Origin: Kitasatospora humi
GTDB taxonomy: Bacteria > Actinomycetota > Actinomycetes > Streptomycetales > Streptomycetaceae
Assembly (NCBI RefSeq): GCF_020907985.1
Contig: NZ_JAJJPA010000037.1
Location: forward strand, 1 to 64,000
DNA length: 64,000 nt
Direction of reading: 5' to 3'
Each line of letters starts with the position of its first letter. The stretch's first letter is position 1. The notes under the pieces were generated by a model that saw only the letters and a list, made by a program, of their open reading frames with translations, did no database searches and was not told where the DNA came from. The position numbers and the translations under genes are program-made. Shown piece by piece: positions 1-8,483 of the stretch.

Positions 1-10
1 TCGGGAGCGG

Positions 11-676
11 CTACTGCGTGCCCGCAGAGAGCAGCCGGCCCAGCTCGTCCTCGCGCTCCTGCGCGGCCACGAAGAGCAGCTCGTCGCCGCCCTCCAGGGT
101 GTCGTCCCGGCCGGGGACCAGCACCCGGCCCTCCCGGATGATGGTCACCAGCGCGGTGTCGACCGGCCAGGAGACGTCACCCACCCTGGTCCCGACCAGC
201 CCGGTGTCCTCCGCCAGGGTGAGTTCCACCAGGTTGGCGTTGCCCTGGCTGAACCGCATCAGCCGGACCAGGTCGCCGACGCTCACCGCCTCCTCGACCA
301 GGGCCGACATCAGGCGCGGGGTGGAGACCGCGACGTCCACGCCCCAGGCCTCGTTGAAGAGCCATTCGTTCTTGGGGTTGTTGACCCGGGCGACCACCCG
401 CGGCACCCCGTACTCGGTCTTCGCCAGCAGCGAGACCACCAGGTTGACCTTGTCGTCACCGGTGGCCGCGATCACCACGTGGCAGCGCTGCAGGGCCGCC
501 TCGTCGAGCGAGGTGATCTCGCAGGCGTCGGCGAGCAGCCACTCCGCCGTCGGGACCCGCTCCACCGAGATGGCGTTCGGGTTCTTGTCCACGAGCAGCA
601 CCTCGTGGCCGTTCTCCAGCAGCTCGCCGGCTATCGAGCGGCCGACCGCCCCCGCTCCCGCAATCGCTACCCGCAT
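11..676 (-). CDS. TrkA/RCK family potassium-uptake regulatory protein (second of pair)
   Basis: This cytosolic RCK protein of about 221 residues should bind NAD(H)/nucleotide and gate a membrane K+ transporter. The N-terminus has a Rossmann fold with a GAGAVG glycine-rich turn and an acidic residue ending strand 2 (LLVDKN). The last ~80 residues look like the RCK_C (TrkA-C) ligand domain. The start was set at the ATG at 676, seven bases after AAGGAGG; a GTG three bases earlier is possible. It overlaps the stop of the upstream trkA-like gene as TGATG, so the two are translationally coupled. Tandem RCK genes beside an APC permease match the mycobacterial ceoB/ceoC layout. The identity of the gated channel is inferred. 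Confidence 0.88.
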   Translation of the reverse strand: MRVAIAGAGAVGRSIAGELLENGHEVLLVDKNPNAISVERVPTAEWLLADACEITSLDEAALQRCHVVIAATGDDKVNLVVSLLAKTEYGVPRVVARVNNPKNEWLFNEAWGVDVAVSTPRLMSALVEEAVSVGDLVRLMRFSQGNANLVELTLAEDTGLVGTRVGDVSWPVDTALVTIIREGRVLVPGRDDTLEGGDELLFVAAQEREDELGRLLSAGTQ

Positions 677-1341
677 CACTCACCCTCCTTCGGGCCGCCC
701 GCGAACACGGCCTCTACCGCGGCGAGTTCGGACTTGCGCACCATCACCTGCACCAGGTCGCCCTCCTGCACCACCATCTGCGGGGCGGGCAGCACGCCCT
801 CGCCGAGCCGGGTGATGAACGCCACCCGGGCACCGGAGGCCTCCTCCAGGGCGGTGACCTTGTGGCCGACCCAGGACGGCGCGAACGCCACCTCGGCCAG
901 CTGCACGCTGCCGCTCGGGTCCTGCCAGAGGGGCTCGGAGCCGCTCGGCAGCAGCCGGCGCAGCATCTGGTCGGCGGTCCACCGCACGGTGGCCACGGTC
1001 GGGATGCCCAGGCGCTGGTAGACCTCGGCCCGGCGCGGGTCGTAGATCCGGGCCGCGACGTGCTCCACGCCGAAGTTCTCCCGCGCCACCCGGGCGGCGA
1101 TGATGTTGGAGTTGTCACCGCTGCTGACCGCGGCGAAGGCACCGGCCTCCTCGATGCCGGCCTCCCGCAGGGTGTCCTGGTCGAAGCCGACGCCGGTGAC
1201 CCGGCGGCCGTGGAATCCGGCGCCCAGTCGGCGGAACGCGGTCGGGTCCTGGTCGACGACGGCGACCGAGTGGCCCTGTCGCTCAAGTGCTCTGGCGAGG
1301 GCCGACCCCACCCGTCCGCAGCCCATGATCACGATGTGCAC
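676..1341 (-). CDS. TrkA/RCK family potassium-uptake regulatory protein (first of pair)
   Basis: This 221-residue RCK protein has a Rossmann motif GCGRVG at residues 7-12, a conserved Asp at the end of strand 2 (VVDQD), and a C-terminal RCK_C domain from about residue 135. It starts with GTG at 1341 and overlaps the next gene, a paralogue, by one base. The pair is transcribed divergently from a KimA-like permease, and the 185-bp gap must hold both promoters. RCK proteins sense NADH, ATP or cyclic di-AMP and control K+ flux; which ligand is used here cannot be read from the sequence. Confidence 0.88.
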   Translation of the reverse strand: MHIVIMGCGRVGSALARALERQGHSVAVVDQDPTAFRRLGAGFHGRRVTGVGFDQDTLREAGIEEAGAFAAVSSGDNSNIIAARVARENFGVEHVAARIYDPRRAEVYQRLGIPTVATVRWTADQMLRRLLPSGSEPLWQDPSGSVQLAEVAFAPSWVGHKVTALEEASGARVAFITRLGEGVLPAPQMVVQEGDLVQVMVRKSELAAVEAVFAGGPKEGE

Positions 1342-1526
1342 GGCACTTACCTCACCAGGCTCGTTGGGGTTTTGACCTGCGCAAACACCGTTCGATCTTC
1401 CTTCCGTACCCGGCTGACGCGGGCGCTGTCCGGGCCGCTTGTCACATCAGACGGGCGGCGTGGCAACCGGAGTGTTGCCCGCGGGCCCGCCATTCGACAC
1501 TAGCCGCTCCGTAGAACGAGGTCTCG

Positions 1527-3647
1527 ATGGAGCCTGCGGAGTGGTGGCAGCAAGGAGGGCAAGAACCCTTACGATTCCTTAACGTGCCAAACCTGACCGA
1601 CGTGCCCAAGCGGATCCTGATCGGCCGCGCGCTGCGCAGCGACAAGCTGGGCGAGACGCTGCTGCCCAAGCGCATCGCGCTGCCGGTGTTCGCCTCGGAC
1701 GCCCTCTCCTCGGTGGCCTACGCGCCCGAGGAGATCCTGCTGACCCTGTCCATCGCGGGTGTCTCCGCCATCCACTTCTCCTGGCAGATCGGCGTCGTCG
1801 TCGCCGTCGTCATGCTGGCAGTGGTCGCCTCGTACCGCCAGAACGTGCACGCCTATCCGAGCGGCGGCGGCGACTACGAGGTCGCCACCGTCAACCACGG
1901 ATCCAACTCGGGCCTGGTGGTGGCCAGTGCGCTGATGGTCGACTACGTGCTCACGGTGGCGGTCTCCACGACCTCCGGCGTGGCCAACGTGGTCTCCGCC
2001 GTGCCGGCCCTGCACGGCCACGAACTGGCGCTGAGCATCACCCTGGTCGTGCTGCTGATGGGCATGAACCTGCGCGGGGTGCGGGAGTCCGGCACCGCGT
2101 TCGCGGTCCCCACCTACGCCTTCATGATCGGCGTGATCGGCATGGTCGGTTACGGCCTGTTCCGCCACCTGCTGCTCGGCGACACCATGCGGGCCGAGAG
2201 CGCCGGCTTCCACCTGGAGGCGACCCCCGGCAACGGCGCGCTCACCGGCTTCGCCCTGGTCTTCCTGCTGCTGCGGGCGTTCTCCTCCGGCTGCGCGGCG
2301 CTCACCGGCGTGGAGGCGATCAGCAACGGCGTGCCCGCCTTCCGGACGCCCAAGAGCCGCAACGCCGCGACCACCCTGCTGCTGATGGCCGGCATCGCGG
2401 TGACCATGTTCATGGGCATCATCTACCTGGCCCACCTGACCGGCACCCAGATGGCCGAGAACCCGGCCCAGCAGCTCGCAGGCGCCCCGGCCGGCTACCA
2501 GCAGAAGACCGCGCTGGCCCAGATCAGCCAGGCCGTCTTCTCCAACTTCACGCCCGGCTTCTACTTCATCGCCGCCGTCACCGGGTTGATCCTGGTGCTC
2601 GCCGCCAACACCGCCTTCAACGGCTTCCCGGTGCTCGGCTCGATCCTGGCCCAGGACCGCTACCTGCCCCGCCAGCTGCACACCCGCGGCGACCGGCTGG
2701 CCTTCTCCAACGGCATCATCCTGCTGGCCGCCGTCGCGGTGGTCTTCATCGCCGCCTTCGACGCCGACCCCAACCGGCTGATCCAGCTCTACATCGTCGG
2801 CGTCTTCGTGTCGTTCAACATGAGCCAGTCCGGCATGATCCGGCACTGGACCCGGCTGCTGCGCACCGAGACCGACCCCAAGGAGCGGCGCCGGATGCAG
2901 CGCTCCCGGCTGATCAACGGCTTCGGGCTGGTGATGACCGCCGCGGTGCTGCTGGTCGTGCTGGTCACCAAGATCGGCCACGCCTGGATCGCGATCGCCA
3001 CCATGGTCACGCTGTTCGTGATGATGAAGGCGATCCGCAGGCACTACGACCGGGTGGCCGACGAGCTGGCCCTGGACGACGAGAAGCCGGTGCGGCCCGC
3101 CCGGATCCACGCCATCGTGCTGGTCTCCAAGCTGCACAAGCCGACCCTGCGCGCGCTCGCCTACGCCGAGCTGACCCGGCCGCACACGCTGGAGGCGGTC
3201 ACCGTGAACGTCGACCAGGCGGACACCGACGAGCTGCGGGCCCAGTGGGAGGAGCAGGACGTCCAGGTGCCGCTCAAGGCGCTGGAGTCGCCGTACCGCG
3301 AGGTGACGGCACCGGTGCTGGAGTACGTGCGCAGGCTGCGCAGCTCCTCGCCGCGCGACGTGGTCAGCGTCTACATCCCCGAGTACGTGGTGGGCCACTG
3401 GTACGAGCACCTGCTGCACAACCAGAGCGCGCTGCGGCTCAAGGGACGGCTGCTCTTCAAGCCCGGCGTGATGGTCACCTCGGTGCCCTGGCAGCTGGAG
3501 TCCTCGGAGCGGCGCCGCGCGGTGCGCAGCTACTCGGCGCCCGGGGACGTCCGACGCGGCGAACCGCGGCGCCGCACGGTACCGTCGGGGGCTGCGGTGG
3601 AAATCCCCGCCGCCTCGGCCAGCCCCGACAAGGATCCCGCCAAGTGA
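1527..3647 (+). CDS. APC-superfamily permease, KimA-like (probable K+ importer)
   Basis: This is a 706-residue membrane protein with about 12 hydrophobic segments (roughly residues 50-490) and a soluble C-terminal domain. The start of the core (LPVFASDALSSVAYAPEEIL) and the YPSGGGDY and VDYVLTVAVSTTSG segments are typical of the KimA/YdaO branch of APC permeases rather than amino-acid exporters. The basic, hydrophilic C-terminus (residues ~520-706) may be the USP-like cytosolic domain known from KimA. Two RCK genes diverge from it, which supports K+ transport. The ATG at 1527 is used; GTG at 1584 is an alternative just before conserved TDVPKRIL. Its stop overlaps the next start (GTGA). Substrate is inferred. 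Confidence 0.85.
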   Translation: MEPAEWWQQGGQEPLRFLNVPNLTDVPKRILIGRALRSDKLGETLLPKRIALPVFASDALSSVAYAPEEILLTLSIAGVSAIHFSWQIGVVVAVVMLAVVASYRQNVHAYPSGGGDYEVATVNHGSNSGLVVASALMVDYVLTVAVSTTSGVANVVSAVPALHGHELALSITLVVLLMGMNLRGVRESGTAFAVPTYAFMIGVIGMVGYGLFRHLLLGDTMRAESAGFHLEATPGNGALTGFALVFLLLRAFSSGCAALTGVEAISNGVPAFRTPKSRNAATTLLLMAGIAVTMFMGIIYLAHLTGTQMAENPAQQLAGAPAGYQQKTALAQISQAVFSNFTPGFYFIAAVTGLILVLAANTAFNGFPVLGSILAQDRYLPRQLHTRGDRLAFSNGIILLAAVAVVFIAAFDADPNRLIQLYIVGVFVSFNMSQSGMIRHWTRLLRTETDPKERRRMQRSRLINGFGLVMTAAVLLVVLVTKIGHAWIAIATMVTLFVMMKAIRRHYDRVADELALDDEKPVRPARIHAIVLVSKLHKPTLRALAYAELTRPHTLEAVTVNVDQADTDELRAQWEEQDVQVPLKALESPYREVTAPVLEYVRRLRSSSPRDVVSVYIPEYVVGHWYEHLLHNQSALRLKGRLLFKPGVMVTSVPWQLESSERRRAVRSYSAPGDVRRGEPRRRTVPSGAAVEIPAASASPDKDPAK

Positions 3648-5365
3648 GTCGCCACACCCCCCGCTCCGCCTCCTCCGGCCAGCCCCGCAAGGGCGCCAAG
3701 GCCGCCCGGGTCGGGCAGGTCGCCCGGCCGCGCTGGTCGGCCAAGCCGGCCCGGCCGGCCGCCACCGACCGGGAGGGGCTGACGGCGCAGACCGCGCCGC
3801 TGGCGCCCGGGGAGCGCCGGGCGGAGCCGGCGGCCGCTCCTGCCGAGCGCAAGAGCAACGCTGACCGGAAGCAGTCCGCCGAGCGGAAGCAGTCCGCCGA
3901 CCGGAAGCAGCCCGCCGACCGGAAGCAGGCCGCCGAGCGCAAGCAGCCCGCCGACCGGAAGCAGGCCGCCGAGCGCAAGCAGCCCCGGGCGCAGCGTCCG
4001 GCCAAGCCGGCCCGGGCCCGCAAGCCCGAGGCGCCCAGCGGTGAGTCGCTGGTCGGCGAGCGCTACGAGCTGGAGGTCGGCCCGGTCGCGCACGGCGGCG
4101 GGCACTGCGTGGCCCGGCACGAGGGGCGGGTGCTCTTCGTCCGGCACGCGCTGCCAGGTGAGCGGGTGGTGGCCGAGGTGACCGAGGGCACCACCACCTC
4201 GCGGTTCCTGCGGGCCGACGCGGTCGAGGTGCTGGAGGCGGCCAAGGACCGGATCGAGCCGCCGTGCCCGTTCGCCGGCCCCGGCAGGTGCGGTGGCTGC
4301 GACTGGCAGCACGTCAGCCCCGGCGGCCAGCGCAAGCTCAAGGCCGCGGTGCTCACCGAGCAGCTCGCCAAGCTGGCCGGGCTGACCCCGGAGCAGGCGG
4401 GCTGGGACGGCAGCGTCGAGCCGGTCGGCGGCAAGCTGCCGGCCGGGCAGGTGCCGGCTTGGCGCACCCGGGTGCAGTACACGGTCGACCAGGAGACCGG
4501 GCGGGTCGGCCTGCGCAAGCACCGCTCGCACGAGGTGCAGCTGATCGACCGCTGCCTGATCGCCGCCGAGGGCGTCACCGAGCTGGGCATCGAGTCGCGG
4601 GACTGGACCGGCCTGGAGTCGGTGGAGGCGATCGCCGCCACCGGCTCGTCGGACCGCCAGCTGATCATGCGCCCGCTGCCGGGCGAGCAGCTGCCGCTGG
4701 TCGAGCTGGACAAGCCGGTCTCGCTGGTCCGGGTCGACGAGCAGGAGCTCTTCCACAAGGTGCACGGGCGCTCCTTCGTGCGGGAGCGGGCGGCCGGGCG
4801 CACCTGGCGGGTGAGCAACGGCGGCTTCTGGCAGATCCACCCCGAGGCGCCGGACACCCTGGTCGCCGCCGTGCTCGACGGGCTGGACCCGCAGTGGGGC
4901 GAGAACGCGCTCGACCTCTACTGCGGCGTGGGCCTGTTCGCCGGCGCGCTGGCCGACCGCGTCGGCGAGGACGGCGCGGTGCTGGGCATCGAGTCGGGCA
5001 AGCAGGCGGTGGCCGACGCCCGGCACAACCTGGCCGCGCTGGAGCAGGTGAGGATCGAGTGCGACAAGGTGGAGACCCTGCTGCCGCGCACCGGGATCAC
5101 CGCCACCGACCTGATCGTGCTGGACCCGCCGCGGGCCGGGGCCGGCCGGGCGACCGTGGCGCACCTGGCGTCGCTGGGGGCCCGTCGGATCGCCTACGTG
5201 GCCTGCGACCCGGCGGCGCTCGCCCGCGATCTGGCGTTCTTCGCCGAGGGCGGCTACCGACCGGTCTCGCTGCGGGCCTTCGACCTGTTCCCGATGACCC
5301 ATCACTTCGAGTGCGTGGCCATTCTGGAGCCGACCGGCCGGGAGCCGGACCAGCGGCGTTCCTGA
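3644..5365 (+). CDS. TrmA/RlmC/D-type class I SAM-dependent RNA (uracil-5-)methyltransferase
   Basis: The 573-residue product is a 5-methyluridine methyltransferase of the TrmA/RumA family. A TRAM domain (residues ~140-200) is followed by a Fe-S-type cysteine cluster (CPFAGPGRCGGC), a SAM-binding motif (LDLYCGVGLFAG) and the catalytic-Cys motif near the C-terminus (AYVACDPAALARDL). The GTG start at 3644 overlaps the permease stop by four bases, and the upstream open frame is not used. The first ~125 residues are basic and carry an unusual pentad repeat, (A/D)(D/E)RKQ, copied about eight times between 3847 and 3990; this is not part of the family core. Whether it modifies tRNA or 23S rRNA cannot be decided. 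Confidence 0.88.
   Translation: MSRHTPRSASSGQPRKGAKAARVGQVARPRWSAKPARPAATDREGLTAQTAPLAPGERRAEPAAAPAERKSNADRKQSAERKQSADRKQPADRKQAAERKQPADRKQAAERKQPRAQRPAKPARARKPEAPSGESLVGERYELEVGPVAHGGGHCVARHEGRVLFVRHALPGERVVAEVTEGTTTSRFLRADAVEVLEAAKDRIEPPCPFAGPGRCGGCDWQHVSPGGQRKLKAAVLTEQLAKLAGLTPEQAGWDGSVEPVGGKLPAGQVPAWRTRVQYTVDQETGRVGLRKHRSHEVQLIDRCLIAAEGVTELGIESRDWTGLESVEAIAATGSSDRQLIMRPLPGEQLPLVELDKPVSLVRVDEQELFHKVHGRSFVRERAAGRTWRVSNGGFWQIHPEAPDTLVAAVLDGLDPQWGENALDLYCGVGLFAGALADRVGEDGAVLGIESGKQAVADARHNLAALEQVRIECDKVETLLPRTGITATDLIVLDPPRAGAGRATVAHLASLGARRIAYVACDPAALARDLAFFAEGGYRPVSLRAFDLFPMTHHFECVAILEPTGREPDQRRS
3847..3990 (+). repeat. Tandem 15-bp repeats encoding DRKQ/ERKQ pentads
   Basis: Imperfect direct copies of gccgaccggaagcag or gccgagcgcaagcag lie in the N-terminal tail of the RNA methyltransferase. 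They encode alternating ADRKQ and AERKQ, giving a highly charged helical extension that probably contacts RNA or is simply a slippage-prone linker. The copy number is likely to vary between strains. Confidence 0.85.
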
Positions 5366-5416
5366 TCGCGGGGCGGCCTGACCACGGCCTACCTGACCGC
5401 GAGGCGTACTGAAGTC

Positions 5417-5464
5417 GACAAGGGCGTGAACGAGAGTCTTCGGGCTTTCGTTCGCGCCCTTGTC
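5417..5464. terminator. Stem-loop terminator after the RNA methyltransferase
   Basis: A 17-bp stem with one mismatch (5417-5433 against 5448-5464, arms beginning GACAAGGGCG and ending CGCCCTTGTC) with a 14-nt loop. It lacks a strong U tract, as is usual in high-G+C actinomycetes. It separates the permease/methyltransferase operon from the antitoxin gene. Confidence 0.7.
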
Positions 5465-5488
5465 GTGCTAGCGGATGAGCGCTAGCTT
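5460..5488 (+). promoter_or_regulatory. Putative promoter and autoregulatory operator of the RHH/Fic pair
   Basis: A -35-like TTGTCG (5460-5465), a 17-bp spacer and a -10-like TAGCTT (5483-5488) place transcription start at or next to the ATG at 5496, implying a leaderless mRNA. Two GCTAGC palindromes (5467-5472 and 5481-5486, 14 bp apart) overlap this promoter and are good candidates for ribbon-helix-helix half sites. Binding is inferred. Confidence 0.45.
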
Positions 5489-5495
5489 CGAGGAC

Positions 5496-5741
5496 ATGGG
5501 TAAGAAGCAGCTCAACGTGCGGGTGGACGCCACCACCGCTGAGATGGCCCGCGAGCGGGCGGAACAGCAGGGGATCAGCATGAACCAGTACATCGAGCAG
5601 CTCGTCCGGCAGGACATGGGCGAGACAGGGCTGCGCTTCGTGGACGCCGCCGCCCAGTTCATGAAGGAGTACGAGAGCGAGTTCCTCGCTGAGTTCGGCG
5701 ACCCGGTCGCGCCCGGCGACCGGCAGGGTGGGCGTCGTTGA
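5496..5741 (+). CDS. Ribbon-helix-helix (HicB/ParD-like) antitoxin-type protein
   Basis: A small protein of 81 residues. Residues 1-40 (GKKQLNVRVDATTAEMARER...SMNQYIEQLVRQD) have the strand-helix-helix pattern of Arc/MetJ-type DNA-binding antitoxins; the tail is acidic and would wrap a partner. The ATG at 5496 was chosen because a -10-like hexamer lies seven bases before it; an upstream in-frame ATG at 5475 falls inside the putative operator. Its TGA overlaps the TTG start of the next gene, the usual coupling of antitoxin and toxin. It may autorepress through the GCTAGC pair upstream. Confidence 0.75.
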   Translation: MGKKQLNVRVDATTAEMARERAEQQGISMNQYIEQLVRQDMGETGLRFVDAAAQFMKEYESEFLAEFGDPVAPGDRQGGRR

Positions 5742-6169
5742 ACCTGGAGGTCGACCTCTCCTGGCTGCTCATGACCGCAGAGCAGTACACCCCTTCCGAC
5801 CCGCAGGTGACCGACTACGGATCGCTGCTGGCGGCCATCACCCGGCACCAGGCGTCGATCTTCGACATCGCGGTCTACCCCGAGCCGCAGGACCGTGCCG
5901 CCGCCCTGATGCACCAGCTGATCCGGGTGCCGGCGCTGGAACGGTCCAACGAGCTCTACGCCACCGCCGTGGCCTACGCCTACCTGGTGGCCAGCGGCTG
6001 CCACGTCGCCACCACGGCCCGCGAGGTGCGCAGCCTGGCGCGGGCGATCCGGGAGGGCAGGATCGGGGTGGACGCAGTGGCCCAGCGGCTGCAGGGCTGG
6101 ATCGTCGACGAGGCCGAGGGAGAGGCCGTGCCGGGGGAGGACGGGCCGGAGGACTCCGACACGGATTAA
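5738..6169 (+). CDS. Fic/Doc-like 'toxin component' with degenerate catalytic motif
   Basis: This 143-residue, mostly helical protein starts with TTG and overlaps the RHH gene by 4 bp. Its spacing matches Doc from the motif Asn onward: N71, A75, A79, L83 and G87 align with Doc NKRTALxxALLFLxxxG. The residues that make Doc active are missing, however. The catalytic His position is Pro65, the following aromatic is Leu67, and the Lys-Arg after Asn is Glu72-Leu73. If it descends from Doc it has probably lost nucleotidyl/phosphotransferase activity and may act only by binding. The Fic assignment rests on alignment by eye and gene context. Confidence 0.65.
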   Translation: MNLEVDLSWLLMTAEQYTPSDPQVTDYGSLLAAITRHQASIFDIAVYPEPQDRAAALMHQLIRVPALERSNELYATAVAYAYLVASGCHVATTAREVRSLARAIREGRIGVDAVAQRLQGWIVDEAEGEAVPGEDGPEDSDTD

Positions 6170-6196
6170 CGGTCCGCGCTGCCTTAAGGTTGGTCG

Positions 6197-7048
6197 GTGC
6201 TCCGCGACATCGAGCAGTACCTGACCTGCCCACACTGCGCGCTCGGCCTGGCCCTCGACCAGTCCGGGCGGTCCCTGCGCTGCCCCGCCGGGCACAGTTT
6301 CGACGTCGCCCGGCAGGGCTACGTCAGCCTGCTGCCGACCGGCGCGCACACCGGCACCGGTGACACCGCCGAGATGGTGGCCGCGCGGTCGGACTTCCTC
6401 GCCGCCGGGCACTACGCGCCGATCGCGGCCGCGCTCGCCGAAGCCGTTGCCGCGCTCGACCCCGACGCCGCTCTGGTGGCCGACCTCGGCGCCGGCACCG
6501 GCCACTACCTGGCCCGGGTGCTGGACGCCCTGCCCCGGGCGGCCGGTGCCGCGCTCGACATCTCCAAGTTCGCGCTGCGCCGTGCGGCCAGGGCCCATCC
6601 CCGGGCCGGTGCGGTGGTCTGCGACGCCTGGCGCCAGCTGCCGCTCGCCGACGGCTGCGCGGACCTCGTGCTCAACGCCTTCGCGCCGCGCAACGGCCCC
6701 GAGATCCAGCGGGTGCTGCGGCCCGGCGGGCGGCTGCTGGTGGTCTCCCCGACCACCCGCCACCTGCGCGAACTGGTGGCCGCGCTGGGACTGCTGGCCG
6801 TGGACGAGGAGAAGGAGCGGCGGATCGCGGAGAAGCTCGGGCCGTGGCTGCGGCCCGAGGCGCAGCACCAGATCGAGTTCGAACTGCGCCTCAGCCACCG
6901 GGATGCGGCCGCCGTGGTCGGCATGGGACCGAACGCCTGGCACACCGAACCGGCGGCGCTGGCCGCGGCGCTGGCCGCACTGCCCGAGCCGATCGCGGTG
7001 ACCGGATCGGTGCGCCTCGGCAGCTACCAGCGGTCAACGGACAGTTGA
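6197..7048 (+). CDS. RlmA-like 23S rRNA (guanine-N1)-methyltransferase family protein
   Basis: The 283-residue protein has an N-terminal zinc ribbon (C11, C14, C29, H33 in CPHC...CPAGH) and a SAM-binding domain starting at VADLGAGTGHYL, the layout of RlmA(I)/RlmA(II)/TlrB enzymes that methylate G745 or G748 in helix 35 of 23S rRNA. Start is GTG at 6197; a TAAGGT hexamer six bases upstream suggests a leaderless message, though the same bases could serve as a weak ribosome site. TlrB members confer macrolide resistance, but no antibiotic cluster is nearby, so a housekeeping role is more likely. Confidence 0.82.
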   Translation: MLRDIEQYLTCPHCALGLALDQSGRSLRCPAGHSFDVARQGYVSLLPTGAHTGTGDTAEMVAARSDFLAAGHYAPIAAALAEAVAALDPDAALVADLGAGTGHYLARVLDALPRAAGAALDISKFALRRAARAHPRAGAVVCDAWRQLPLADGCADLVLNAFAPRNGPEIQRVLRPGGRLLVVSPTTRHLRELVAALGLLAVDEEKERRIAEKLGPWLRPEAQHQIEFELRLSHRDAAAVVGMGPNAWHTEPAALAAALAALPEPIAVTGSVRLGSYQRSTDS

Positions 7049-7137
7049 CGGTGGTGGCCGCTCGTTGGGATGAACCCTGAGCTGCCGTCACGTTTCTGCG
7101 GCCCGCCACCTGACGGCCTGACAGTAGCGTCACCTCG

Positions 7138-8457
7138 GTGACCAGCGAAGTCGACCTGCGCCCCGACCCCATCGCCCCGCCCGCCGCCGCGGCGGCGCCC
7201 GAGCCCCGTCCGGCCGTAAGGCCCACCGTGGAGGAGCTACGGCTCACCTCGTTCAAGTCCTACCGCCGCGCCACCCTGCCGCTCGGCCCGCTCACCGTGG
7301 TGCACGGCCCGTCCGGCGTCGGCAAGTCCAACGCACTGGACGCCCTGGCGGTGCTGTCCCGACTGGCCCTCGGCGAGGAGATCGGGCCTTCGCTGGACGG
7401 CATCGGCGGGAGCGGCGGGCCGCTGGCCACCCCGGTGCGGGGCGGGCTGCGCGGCTGCGTTCCGCACGGACGCAACGCGATCATCCTGGGCTGCTCCGTC
7501 CGTTCCTGCGCCGGACCGATCCGGCTGGAGCTGGTGATCCGCACCGACGGCCGGGTCCGGGTGGCCCGCGAGTGGCTGGCGCTCGACGGGCAGACCCTGG
7601 TGGAGACCGGCGAGCAGGACGTCGCCGGTGGCCGGATCAACGTCAGCTGGCACAACGACAGCAGGCAGGGCGACATCCGCGCGCCGTTCCCCAGTTCCGC
7701 CCTGATCACCACCCAGATCCCGCTGCGGGTGGCCGGCTCCTCGGCCGGGGAGCGCAAGGTGCTGGCCGCCGCCGAGCAGCTGCTCACCGCGCTGCGCGAG
7801 GTCTTCCCGGTGCACCCGGTGCCCGCGTTGATGCGCGGCTGGGTGCCCGCGGATCCGCAGACCCGGCTGCTGTCCAGCGCGGCGAACACCTCGGCGCTGC
7901 TGGCCCGGCTGCAGGGCGAGTGCTCGCGCCGCTACGGCCGGCTGCTCAAGGAGGTGCAGGCGGCTGCCCCGCACCCGCTGCTCGGACTGGACGTGGACCG
8001 GCGCGGCAGCGGGGTCCAGGAGCGGGTGCTCGCCGTCTTCGACGAGGGCGTGCTCGGGCGCACCCGGGCCGACCAGGCGTCCGACGGGATGCTGCGGCTG
8101 CTCGCCTTCGCGGCGGTGCTGCTCACCGGCGCCGGGGTGCTGAACGTCGACCCGGCCGCCGAAGTGCCCTGGGCACGGCGGCAGTTGACGGTGCTGGCCG
8201 AGGACCTGGGAGCCGGTCTGGCGAACGAGCAGGTCGTTGCGCTGCTGCGGCTGGCCCGGGAGATGTGCGCCAAGGAGCACGTCCGGCTGCTCGCGGCGCT
8301 GCAGGATCCGGGGCCCGCACGGCAGTTGCCGGGCGTCGCGCTGGTGTCCTGCCGACGCGATCCGGTGAGCGGGCACAGCGTACTGGAGAGCGGGGCGGAC
8401 GGGGCGGCGGAGCCGAGAGTCCCGGAGCAGGGGACCGGTGATGCGGTAGATCTTTAG
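7138..8457 (+). CDS. AAA/ABC-type ATPase (RecF/SMC-like, AAA_21 class)
   Basis: A 439-residue protein opening with a proline/alanine tail and then the RecF-like sequence LRLTSFKSYRRATLPLGPLTVVHGPSGVGKSN, with Walker A GPSGVGKS at residues 57-64. A signature-like segment (DQASDGMLRLLAFAAVLLTG) follows around residue 306, but the usual acidic Walker B immediately after it is not evident. The function is unknown; relatives handle DNA ends or act as conflict-system ATPases. Start GTG is preceded by TAGCGT seven bases upstream (leaderless). It ends only 26 bp before the MazG-like gene, so the two form an operon. Confidence 0.7.
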   Translation: MTSEVDLRPDPIAPPAAAAAPEPRPAVRPTVEELRLTSFKSYRRATLPLGPLTVVHGPSGVGKSNALDALAVLSRLALGEEIGPSLDGIGGSGGPLATPVRGGLRGCVPHGRNAIILGCSVRSCAGPIRLELVIRTDGRVRVAREWLALDGQTLVETGEQDVAGGRINVSWHNDSRQGDIRAPFPSSALITTQIPLRVAGSSAGERKVLAAAEQLLTALREVFPVHPVPALMRGWVPADPQTRLLSSAANTSALLARLQGECSRRYGRLLKEVQAAAPHPLLGLDVDRRGSGVQERVLAVFDEGVLGRTRADQASDGMLRLLAFAAVLLTGAGVLNVDPAAEVPWARRQLTVLAEDLGAGLANEQVVALLRLAREMCAKEHVRLLAALQDPGPARQLPGVALVSCRRDPVSGHSVLESGADGAAEPRVPEQGTGDAVDL

Positions 8458-8483
8458 CAGTGAGGGACGCAGGGAGGGGTGCA

